Source: an uncultured Eubacteriales bacterium (GTDB lineage: Bacteria; Bacillota; Clostridia; Oscillospirales; Acutalibacteraceae). From it: a stretch of 5,773 nt of DNA. Numbering within the stretch: the stretch's first letter is position 1; the number at the start of each line of letters is the position of its first letter. The translations under genes and the position numbers were made by a program. Shown piece by piece: positions 1 to 5,773 of this stretch. The DNA is taken from contig CAKSDF010000124.1 of assembly GCA_934444695.1 (NCBI GenBank), positions 1 to 5,773 of the forward strand. Direction: 5' to 3'. The notes beneath the pieces are model-generated. The model saw only the letters and a list, made by a program, of their open reading frames with translations, searched no databases and was not told the DNA's origin.

Positions 1-1547
1 CCCGCCTTGACATTTTCAAAGGCCTTGTCGATCTTGCAGCCGGTCAAAACCACCTTGGAATCGGGATTGAGATTTTCGGTGAAATCGGTAACTCCCACTT
101 CATTTGAGGGATTTTCCACATTGAAAAGGCGGTCGTAGATGTTGGCGGTAAAATCGACAGAGTTGCCCGCATCCACCCAGTGAAGGGTGCCCTTGACCTT
201 TCTTCCGTCGGGAGTCTCGCCTCCGCGGGACTCGGGGTCGTAGGTGCAGTGAACGGCGGCTATGCTGCCGTCCTCGTTTTTGTCCACCGATACAAATTTG
301 AGATAATAGGCCCCCTTAAGGCGCACCTCGCGCTCGGGGCAGAGGCGGAAAAAGCCTTTTGGCGGTTCCAGAGAGAAATCGGTCTGTTCGATATAAATTT
401 CTTTAGAGAAGCTGACCGCGCATTTTCCAAGCTCGGGCTTTGAGGGGTTGATGTCGTTTTCGATAAGCTCGGTTTTTCCCTCGGGGTAATTGTCGACAAC
501 AACCTTCAAAGGATTCAAAACGGCCATTGCTCTCGGGGCATTTGCGTTAAGATTGTCTCTTACGCAGGCCTCAAGCAATGCATAATCCACCACAGAATAG
601 GCCTTGGAAACACCGATACGCTCGCAGAAATCGCGGATAGCCTCGGCAGGGAATCCCCTTCTTCTCAGGCCGCAGATGGTGGCCATTCTCGGATCGTCCC
701 ATCCGTCCACAATGCCGTCCTTAACAAGGCGCAGGCACTTTCTCTTGCTGGTTAAGGTGTAGTTAAGATTCATTCTGGCAAACTCGATCTGACGGGGCGG
801 AGTGGGAATGCTAAGCTCGCGAAGGAACCAGTCATAAAGAGGACGGTGGTTTTCAAATTCCAGCGAGCAGAGCGAATGTGTCACCCCTTCTTTGGCGTCG
901 GAAAGAGGATGAGCAAAATCATACATAGGATATACGCACCATTTATCCCCCGTGCGGTGGTGATGAGCCTTGAGCACGCGGTAGATGATGGGATCACGCA
1001 TATTAAGGTTGGGAGAAGCCATATCGATCTTGGCTCTGAGCACCTTGCTGCCGGTTTCAAATTCGCCCTTTGTCATACGCTCAAAAAGATCGAGATTTTC
1101 TTCAATCGAGCGATCGCGGTAGGGGCTGTTTTTGCCCGGCTCGGTGAGGGTGCCGCGGTACTCCCTTATCTCGTCGGGAGAAAGATCGCAGACATATGCC
1201 TTTCCGAGCTTAATAAGCTTTATTGCACATTCGTAAATAAAATCAAAATAATCCGATGCATAATAAACATTGTCCCACTTGAATCCCAGCCATTCGATAT
1301 CCTCTTTTATGGCATCGACATATTCCACGTCTTCCTTGACGGGATTGGTGTCGTCAAGGCGCAGATTGCACTTTCCGCCGTATTTTTCGGCAGTACCGAA
1401 ATCTATGCAAATGGCCTTTGCGTGGCCTATATGAAGATAGCCGTTAGGCTCGGGCGGGAAACGGGTCTGAACATGGTCATAAACTCCTTTTTCCAGATCC
1501 TCGGTCACAAAATCATATATAAAATTTGATGAAACCTCATTTTCCAT
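1..1547 (-). CDS. glnS: Glutaminyl-tRNA synthetase (GlnRS), 3' end cut off by the window
   Basis: This cytoplasmic class I aminoacyl-tRNA synthetase joins glutamine to tRNA-Gln using ATP. I translated 515 codons without a stop; the E. coli enzyme has about 554 residues, so roughly 40 or more are missing. The Rossmann catalytic domain opens with PPEPNGYLHIGH (31-42), the GlnRS form of the HIGH motif. LDDTNPVKEDVEY (64-76), MYDFAH (208-213) and THSLCSLEF (223-231) follow, matching GlnRS rather than GluRS. The KMSKS loop reads LTSKRK (265-270) and is followed by GWDDPRM (282-288). The anticodon-binding beta-barrels begin near residue 335. Two in-frame ATGs lie at 1559 and 1547. I chose 1547 because GGTGA sits five bases before it, while the upstream ATG has no such site. 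Its own promoter at 1581-1609 separates it from spoIVB. Some bacterial GlnRS carry an extra C-terminal YqeY-like domain, which cannot be judged here. The identification is very secure. Confidence 0.97.
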   Translation of the reverse strand, partial: MENEVSSNFIYDFVTEDLEKGVYDHVQTRFPPEPNGYLHIGHAKAICIDFGTAEKYGGKCNLRLDDTNPVKEDVEYVDAIKEDIEWLGFKWDNVYYASDYFDFIYECAIKLIKLGKAYVCDLSPDEIREYRGTLTEPGKNSPYRDRSIEENLDLFERMTKGEFETGSKVLRAKIDMASPNLNMRDPIIYRVLKAHHHRTGDKWCVYPMYDFAHPLSDAKEGVTHSLCSLEFENHRPLYDWFLRELSIPTPPRQIEFARMNLNYTLTSKRKCLRLVKDGIVDGWDDPRMATICGLRRRGFPAEAIRDFCERIGVSKAYSVVDYALLEACVRDNLNANAPRAMAVLNPLKVVVDNYPEGKTELIENDINPSKPELGKCAVSFSKEIYIEQTDFSLEPPKGFFRLCPEREVRLKGAYYLKFVSVDKNEDGSIAAVHCTYDPESRGGETPDGRKVKGTLHWVDAGNSVDFTANIYDRLFNVENPSNEVGVTDFTENLNPDSKVVLTGCKIDKAFENVKA

Positions 1548-1552
1548 AAAAT

Positions 1553-1561
1553 TCACCATCC
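1553..1561 (-). promoter_or_regulatory. Ribosome binding site of glnS
   Basis: On the minus strand this reads GGATGGTGA. Its last five bases match the GGTGA end of the consensus AGGAGGTGA and leave five bases before the ATG at 1547. The site contains the alternative in-frame ATG (1559), so it favours the downstream start. Confidence 0.55.
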
Positions 1562-1580
1562 AAAGATAATATTCCCGTTT

Positions 1581-1609
1581 ATTATATCACGGACTTGATT
1601 TTTTGTAAA
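1581..1609 (-). promoter_or_regulatory. Housekeeping (sigma-A type) extended -10 promoter for glnS
   Basis: On the minus strand the -35 box is TTTACA (1604-1609, five of six consensus bases) and the -10 box is a perfect TATAAT (1581-1586), with a 17-base spacer. A TG at 1588-1589, one base upstream of the -10, makes it an extended -10 element. The start point should fall near 1574, giving a leader of about 27 bases before the glnS ATG. That is too short for a T-box or another large riboswitch, so glnS expression from this promoter appears to lack a leader-based control element. The promoter is inferred from sequence alone, but the match is unusually good. Confidence 0.85.
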
Positions 1610-1681
1610 CATTTTTTTCTGTATGGAAGGCATCTGCTCAATCAATCGCTTTTTCATACCGCATATGTAGCTTCAAATACT

Positions 1682-1770
1682 GTTCCGGCAACCAGAACGG
1701 GGCCTGCAAACGGTCGGATTTTCTTTGTCCTTCTTCCGCTTGCAGACCCTTTTTGCGAAATATCTTTCGC
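1682..1770 (-). other. Cluster of three hairpins just downstream of spoIVB, possible structured 3' UTR or small RNA
   Basis: Three inverted repeats follow each other within 89 bases, beginning four bases after the spoIVB stop codon. The first is GCGAAA-GATA-TTTCGC (1755-1770). The second has 14-base arms at 1736-1749 and 1700-1713 around a 22-base loop. The third, only one base further on, is GTTCTGG-TTG-CCGGAAC (1682-1698). In the minus-strand RNA the second and third stems pair completely, using two and one G-U pairs. In the opposite strand those three positions would be A/C mismatches, which points to a minus-strand RNA. No U-run follows, so none is a classic intrinsic terminator. Possible roles are a protective or Rho-type 3' end for spoIVB mRNA, a small RNA, or a dispersed intergenic repeat. 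I do not recognise a known RNA family. Confidence 0.5.
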
Positions 1771-1774
1771 GTTT

Positions 1775-3010
1775 TTACGAAGCTTTTTGACTGTCCCCGT
1801 TTTGCCTGTCATTTACCGATGATTTCGCATTTTCAAGCATACTTTCGGCAAAAATCCCGTATCCCATGGTGGGGTCGTCCACAAAAACATAGGTCACTGC
1901 GCCAACCAGCCTTCCGTCCTGAATAATTGGAGACCCGCTCATTCCCTGAACGATTCCGCCGGTCAGGTCCAAAAGCCCGCTATCGGTAATTTTGATTGTG
2001 AGGTTTTGCTGTTTTTTGTCGTTCATACTGATTTTTTCGATTTTACAGGTATAGTGCTTTGCTTCGCCGCTGACGAATGATAAAATTTCTGCGTCGCCTT
2101 TTTTCACTTCCTGGCGCATGGCAACTTCCGCCTTTTCAAATTCATCGGTTACTCCCGAATATTTCCCGAAAACTCCGCATTCGGAATTAACAGAGATATC
2201 GCCCAAAGGCTTATTGCTTATAAAACAGCCCTGTATCTCCCCTGCCGCGCCCTTTTGGCCCTTGGTTATACCGATTATCTCGGCACAAAGCGCCTGTCCC
2301 GAAAGCACCGTCAAGGTTTCTCCGGTATCCACATCGCAGACGCTGTGTCCAAGGCCCGCAAAGGCACCGTTTTGCGGTTCGACAAAGGTCATTGTTCCTA
2401 TTCCCGCCGAAGAATCTCTCACCCATATTCCCGCTTTAAAGGTGTTATCCTCGGCGCAAAGGACGGGGTAAAGCTCGGTAACAAAGGAGCTTTCTCCTCG
2501 TTTGCACAAAAGACTGACCGAGCCGCCGCCGCTGTTTTCTATGACGCTTCTCAGATCCTCGTTGGAACAAAGCTGTTTATCGTTGGCTTTAAGAATGATA
2601 TCTCCCTTTTTTATTCCTGCATTTTTGGCGGGATCCGCAGTTTCTTTTTCGGCCTTAACGCCGGTAATACCGACCACCATCACCCCGTCGGTAAATATTT
2701 TTATACCGAAAGGTCTGCCGCTTAAAAGAACCTCGGTTTTTTGTTCATACTCTGCCGAAACATCCTTAACAGGAATAAGTCCGAATAAATTAACACTAAA
2801 GGTGCTTCTTTTGGAATGGGATTCAAAAACCGAATTTGAATTTTCACTTTGCCTTGCCGAAATGGGGATATCGCTGTTTATTTTAAGTCCCCTTTCGGCG
2901 GTTATAGTGAAATCAGAAGGCAAGCTGTTGGAAAGCGAGGCGCCCGTTATCAAAACGGCAACCGCCAGCATAAAACATATTGCCGTTATAATTTTGGGTA
3001 TCCTGTTCAA
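1775..3010 (-). CDS. spoIVB: SpoIVB, stage IV sporulation serine protease (PDZ plus S55 peptidase)
   Basis: In Bacillus, SpoIVB is made in the forespore, acts in the space between the forespore membranes and cleaves SpoIVFA. This releases the SpoIVFB protease to process pro-sigma-K, linking the forespore to mother-cell gene expression. Counting from the TTG at 3010, the protein has 411 residues. Residues 9-26 form one membrane anchor or uncleaved signal. The family motif GIKIFTDGVMVVG lies at 102-114, a PDZ domain at about 102-180, and the S55 peptidase domain at about 192-394. The catalytic triad is His222 (GLGHSV), Asp343 (KITD) and Ser358 (GMSGSP). The Asp-Ser spacing of 15 equals that of the B. 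subtilis enzyme (Asp363, Ser378). All key residues are intact. A TTG at 3043 is an alternative start that would add 11 basic residues, but the strong ribosome binding site favours 3010. I see no convincing sigma-G promoter upstream. The usual clostridial neighbour spo0A does not follow. Confidence 0.95.
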   Translation of the reverse strand: MNRIPKIITAICFMLAVAVLITGASLSNSLPSDFTITAERGLKINSDIPISARQSENSNSVFESHSKRSTFSVNLFGLIPVKDVSAEYEQKTEVLLSGRPFGIKIFTDGVMVVGITGVKAEKETADPAKNAGIKKGDIILKANDKQLCSNEDLRSVIENSGGGSVSLLCKRGESSFVTELYPVLCAEDNTFKAGIWVRDSSAGIGTMTFVEPQNGAFAGLGHSVCDVDTGETLTVLSGQALCAEIIGITKGQKGAAGEIQGCFISNKPLGDISVNSECGVFGKYSGVTDEFEKAEVAMRQEVKKGDAEILSFVSGEAKHYTCKIEKISMNDKKQQNLTIKITDSGLLDLTGGIVQGMSGSPIIQDGRLVGAVTYVFVDDPTMGYGIFAESMLENAKSSVNDRQNGDSQKAS

Positions 3011-3015
3011 ATTAA

Positions 3016-3025
3016 CCCCCCTTTT
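3016..3025 (-). promoter_or_regulatory. Ribosome binding site that sets the TTG start of spoIVB
   Basis: The minus strand reads AAAAGGGGGG and then five bases before TTG at 3010. The G-run can pair with the CCUCC of 16S rRNA through one G-U pair. The TTG at 3043 has no comparable purine-rich stretch at the right distance, and no in-frame ATG lies before the membrane segment. This is the main reason for choosing the shorter protein. Confidence 0.7.
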
Positions 3026-3130
3026 GTGCCGAGCGGCCGACAAACAAAAACAAAGTCTTTCTCATCGGTCACGGCACACGCGCCGCACATTTTAAAAATT
3101 CGGCCGAAAAATCGACAATTAATTTTTTAA

Positions 3131-3167
3131 TGTACAACACTTGCAGCCTGCTTTATTAAGTTGTGCA
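3131..3167. repeat. Imperfect inverted repeat in the spacer upstream of spoIVB
   Basis: TGTACAAC (3131-3138) faces GTTGTGCA (3160-3167), with one non-Watson-Crick position and 21 bases between the arms. The match can be extended inward by TT/AA if two bases are bulged. It lies between the terminator of the mannosidase gene and the start of spoIVB, so it could be an operator or a hairpin in a leader. In AT-rich spacer DNA a repeat this short could also be chance. Confidence 0.3.
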
Positions 3168-3199
3168 AAAGAGGATTTTTTATTTAAGGTAATTAAATC

Positions 3200-3236
3200 A
3201 AAAAGACCTGCCAAGGTTAATTTGGCAGATCTTTTT
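3200..3236 (-). terminator. Intrinsic terminator of the alpha-mannosidase gene
   Basis: On the minus strand a 15-base arm, AAAAAGATCTGCCAA, pairs with TTGGCAGGTCTTTTT across a 7-base loop, with one G-U pair. The second arm ends in a U-run. It lies 63 bases after the mannosidase stop codon and should separate that gene from spoIVB. The A-run at the other end means it could also work in the opposite direction, but no plus-strand gene needs it. Confidence 0.9.
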
Positions 3237-3299
3237 CAATTTGTTATTTCGATTTTGAAAATTTAAAGCTTTTAAAGATTGAATCTTAATTTCAAAACC

Positions 3300-5732
3300 T
3301 TAGATCTTCATAAAGTCGCCGACCGTCATACCGTCCTTTTTGCAGGTAACGGTTTTGACCTCGTATTTGCCGAAATCGATGTGCACCGTGTGCTCTCCGA
3401 GAGTGAAATCGGTGGAGGCGGGGTGAGATGAGCCGTTGTAGAAACGGGCAATGTAGCAATCATCCTCGGTTTCCGACTTTTTGAAGGCCGACATGGTTAT
3501 CTTGGGATTGGACAGGTTGACCTTAACAGTGGCAATTCCCTTTCCGCTGCCGGTGGGGAATACATTGAGGGCGTAAGGACGGAGGTTAAACTCGGTTGCT
3601 TCCTTGTCAAGCTCATCCTCGTTCATAACGCACATACGGAATTCAAATTCGTGCTCGCCCTGATCGATTATCGAAACATATCTGTCGGGGCCGATGTTAG
3701 GCATAGTTTCGGGAATGGGATGGCCACTGTATCTTGCGCCTCTGAGCAGCGACAGACGAATCTCGCCGTTAGAAAAGCTGCTTCCGTAAATGCAGTTGTT
3801 TATGATCGAGAGGCGGTTTTGCTCGCCCTCGCCTGCCGAAACAAACCTATGAGCGACGTTTTCCCGTCCGTCGTCGTAAAGCACCTCGGTGCCGAAGGAG
3901 GTCTGTCCGATGTAGCTGCCGTTTTTGAAAACGGTGGGTATATGCAGCTTGAGCATACGGTTTTGCTCGTTCCAGATGGCGTTGACCTTAACGTCCACCT
4001 TGTTTTCCTTTTTATAAATATTATAAAGCAGTCTTACGCCTGCCCGCTCGCCTTCAAAGAAGCTTTCAACGCTGAGCAGAAGCTCGCCGTCCTCTACCAC
4101 CTTGACATTGGTTCTTCCGCGGAAAACGCCCTTGTCGCAGGCCGAAAGGGGCAGTGTCACAGGATCTCTTCCCATGGCAACGTGCTGGAAATCGGCCATT
4201 CCCCAGGGATCCTCATTATCGATGTAAATGTAAGGTTCAAAGGCGGGACCATCGAGATATTCCTTACCGTCCACCTTATACGAAGTCATAAGCCCGGTTT
4301 TTTTGCTGATGACCACCTGCATACTGCCGTTATCAAAAGTAATGTCGGTCTCGGGAGTTACGGGAGGCTGTTTTGCCGGTTCAAATTCCACAAAGGCCTT
4401 AAACCGCTTGACCGAAAGGGCGGGAAGAGTTGCCTTAAAGAGTATTCTCTTTCTCCAGTCGAGCAGGAGGTTTGACTCCTCGCGGATGATCTGGCAGGGG
4501 ATCTCTTTATCCCCGTCAAACAGGCGTATCTTGCTCTGTCGGGAGATGTCGTGGTTTTGCTCGGCGAGATTGAACTCACATTCAACATAGGTCTCGTATT
4601 CATAGGGCTGGAAGTTGAAAACAAGAATGGGATATTCTCCGTTTTCGGCCACAGGCTCGTTTTGGGAAAGGGCGAAAAACGCCTTGGCGCGGGAAAATTC
4701 GGCAATGTGCAGACCGTGATTTATAATTCTAAGACCGTTTTCGATGCCCCTCTTGGTGGCCGAGCCGGGAAGAATATCGTGGAATTCGCAATTTAAAAGA
4801 TCCTCGGTAACATCAGCCAGATTCTTTTCGGGATAGGTCACAAGGCCGGAAAGCGCCGCCGCCGAAAGGGCGCGCTCGGTGGAATAAAGACTGTTTTCAA
4901 GGGCAATGTGCCTGCGCTTCAGTTCCGATGCGGAGGTGTAACAGCCGGGCATTGATATGCGGAGCGACTGATCAAAATCGGCCGTCGGCTCGGCTCTTTT
5001 AAAGAATTCCTCAGGAGTGCTGTGTATTATTTTGCACTGATCGTCGGTTTCCATCCATTCCTTGATGTCGGCAAGATCCTTTCTCGAAGGGCCGCCGCCG
5101 TGGTTTCCCACGCCCCAAAGGCAGAGCCATATTTCCTTGTCCTCGTGGCCGCCCTTGACACCTTGGCAGTGGCCTTTAGCGCAGCCGAAATATGTGCTGT
5201 TATATGTGGGAGAACGGAAGGCCTTTATCTTGCTTCCGTCAAAGCCTTCCCACCAGAAGAAATCGTCGGGAAGTTCAAGCTCTCCGCCAAAGGGACGGAC
5301 GAGAATATAGCTGTCCTGTCCGCATTTTTTGATTATCTGAACAAGACCCCTGGTATGACCGAAGGAGTCAAAATTAAGCGCTGTGGTGGGGTTTTCGCCG
5401 AAATGCTCGGCAAAGTATTTATGTCCCACCTGCACGTGGCGGACAAAGCTTTCTCCGGCCGGCATATTTGCATCGGGCTGGAGATACCATCCGCCGATAA
5501 CGTGCCATTTACCCGCCTTAATGAGCTGTTTTATCTTTTCAAAAAGGTCGGGCGCATACTCGGCAATATATTTATAAAGACTGACCTCGTTGTGGCAAAA
5601 GATATAGTCAAATTCATCGGCCAGATTTGCCGCGCTCTGGAAGGTGGAAATGGCAGCCGAGGCTCCCTCCTCCCATTCCCAAAGCCATACGGGGTCAAGA
5701 TGTGCTTCGCATATAAGATGCAGTTCTTTCAT
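3300..5732 (-). CDS. Glycoside hydrolase family 38 alpha-mannosidase
   Basis: GH38 enzymes remove alpha-linked mannose by a retaining mechanism with a catalytic aspartate and a divalent metal. This protein has 810 residues, normal for a bacterial member. HLDPVW near the N-terminus supplies the metal ligands His11 and Asp13. Asp122 in NFDSFGH is the expected nucleophile and metal ligand, and His318 in EFHDILPGSA matches the fourth ligand. GNHGGGP (209-215) is a further conserved glycine-rich loop. The catalytic barrel spans about 1-255, a helical middle domain about 265-350, and a C-terminal beta-sandwich about 360-800. No signal peptide or membrane segment is present, so the enzyme should be cytoplasmic and act on imported mannosides. 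The true substrate (N-glycan fragments, mannosyl-glycerate or other) cannot be told from sequence. ATG 5732 is preceded by AAGAGGTGA, an excellent ribosome binding site. No transporter or regulator is visible because the window ends just upstream. Confidence 0.95.
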   Translation of the reverse strand: MKELHLICEAHLDPVWLWEWEEGASAAISTFQSAANLADEFDYIFCHNEVSLYKYIAEYAPDLFEKIKQLIKAGKWHVIGGWYLQPDANMPAGESFVRHVQVGHKYFAEHFGENPTTALNFDSFGHTRGLVQIIKKCGQDSYILVRPFGGELELPDDFFWWEGFDGSKIKAFRSPTYNSTYFGCAKGHCQGVKGGHEDKEIWLCLWGVGNHGGGPSRKDLADIKEWMETDDQCKIIHSTPEEFFKRAEPTADFDQSLRISMPGCYTSASELKRRHIALENSLYSTERALSAAALSGLVTYPEKNLADVTEDLLNCEFHDILPGSATKRGIENGLRIINHGLHIAEFSRAKAFFALSQNEPVAENGEYPILVFNFQPYEYETYVECEFNLAEQNHDISRQSKIRLFDGDKEIPCQIIREESNLLLDWRKRILFKATLPALSVKRFKAFVEFEPAKQPPVTPETDITFDNGSMQVVISKKTGLMTSYKVDGKEYLDGPAFEPYIYIDNEDPWGMADFQHVAMGRDPVTLPLSACDKGVFRGRTNVKVVEDGELLLSVESFFEGERAGVRLLYNIYKKENKVDVKVNAIWNEQNRMLKLHIPTVFKNGSYIGQTSFGTEVLYDDGRENVAHRFVSAGEGEQNRLSIINNCIYGSSFSNGEIRLSLLRGARYSGHPIPETMPNIGPDRYVSIIDQGEHEFEFRMCVMNEDELDKEATEFNLRPYALNVFPTGSGKGIATVKVNLSNPKITMSAFKKSETEDDCYIARFYNGSSHPASTDFTLGEHTVHIDFGKYEVKTVTCKKDGMTVGDFMKI

Positions 5733-5736
5733 AATG

Positions 5737-5745
5737 TCACCTCTT
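5737..5745 (-). promoter_or_regulatory. Ribosome binding site of the GH38 mannosidase gene
   Basis: The minus strand reads AAGAGGTGA, one base away from the consensus AGGAGGTGA, and ends four bases before the ATG at 5732. It supports that start codon. Confidence 0.85.
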
Positions 5746-5754
5746 AAATAAAAT

Positions 5755-5760
5755 ATTATA
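5755..5760 (-). promoter_or_regulatory. Possible -10 box upstream of the mannosidase gene
   Basis: TATAAT lies 22 bases before the ATG, which would give a short leader that still contains the ribosome binding site. The matching -35 box would fall around 5778-5783, outside the window, so the promoter cannot be confirmed. The surrounding sequence is AT-rich, which makes chance matches more likely. Confidence 0.4.
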
Positions 5761-5773
5761 TAAAAAGCTGCAC

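Noticed and set aside
846..1529. A 227-codon plus-strand open frame opposite glnS
   Set aside because: The minus strand encodes the HIGH and KMSKS regions of GlnRS across this stretch; the plus frame is a shadow.
1600..1775. Possible SRP RNA, 6S RNA or tmRNA in the spoIVB-glnS spacer
   Set aside because: The conserved SRP GGAAGG/AGCA core, the long 6S duplex and the tmRNA ends are not seen, so no known RNA name is justified.
1750..1776. A plus-strand intrinsic terminator (GCGAAA hairpin followed by GTTTTT)
   Set aside because: The shape is right on the plus strand, but no plus-strand gene or promoter lies upstream, and the 6-base stem is weak. It may act only incidentally.
1654..1790. A +1 frame running on past the spoIVB stop for about 45 codons on the minus strand, suggesting a frameshifted tail
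   Set aside because: SpoIVB already ends shortly after its conserved C-terminal block, the extension resembles nothing known to me, it has no start codon, and the segment is better explained by the hairpin cluster.
1595..1822. A 75-codon plus-strand open frame in the spacer between glnS and spoIVB
   Set aside because: There is no ribosome binding site, it overlaps the 3' end of spoIVB in antisense, and the spacer holds a minus-strand promoter and hairpins instead.
3651..4475. A 274-codon plus-strand open frame opposite the mannosidase gene
   Set aside because: It is antisense to a gene with intact catalytic motifs, shows no recognisable protein motif and arises from the G/C-ending codon use of the real gene.
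5022..5747. A 241-codon plus-strand open frame opposite the N-terminal part of the mannosidase
   Set aside because: It is the mirror frame of the conserved GH38 catalytic domain, has no recognisable motif of its own and needs no independent explanation.
1..5773. Mobile element, phage, CRISPR, toxin-antitoxin or defence system
   Set aside because: No transposase, integrase, direct-repeat array, paired small genes or nuclease/helicase motifs are visible; all sizeable coding regions are assigned to known cellular families.

Overview
The window carries three genes, all on the minus strand. They look like an ordinary chromosomal stretch of a spore-forming Firmicute, probably a gut-type Clostridia lineage. 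The main evidence for this is a complete gene for SpoIVB, a sporulation-specific serine protease of endospore formers. Strong AGGAGG-type ribosome binding sites, a canonical housekeeping promoter and moderate-GC coding regions separated by AT-rich spacers agree with it. The exact taxon cannot be read from the sequence.

Reading in the direction of transcription (high to low coordinates): a GH38 alpha-mannosidase without a signal peptide (3300-5732) has a good ribosome binding site and a possible -10 box at the window edge. It ends at a strong intrinsic terminator (3200-3236). An AT-rich spacer of 289 bases, holding this terminator and an imperfect inverted repeat, leads to spoIVB (1775-3010). 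I place the spoIVB start at a TTG codon behind a G-rich ribosome binding site. After spoIVB comes a 227-base spacer. Its first part can fold into three consecutive hairpins (1682-1770), and its last part carries a near-consensus extended -10 promoter (1581-1609). That promoter drives a glutaminyl-tRNA synthetase gene, glnS, starting at 1547. The glnS gene runs off the low-coordinate end of the window, so its C-terminus is missing.

The genes do not form an obvious pathway. The terminator and the glnS promoter suggest three separate transcription units: glycan degradation, late sporulation signalling and translation. I found no transposase, phage gene, CRISPR array, toxin-antitoxin pair or defence system, and nothing I would call a new biological system. 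The points most worth a second look are the hairpin cluster downstream of spoIVB, whose non-Watson-Crick pairs fit an RNA made from the minus strand only; the presence of glnS in a Firmicute, with a leader too short for a T-box; and the start region of spoIVB, where a 17-residue upstream frame stops one base before the TTG.
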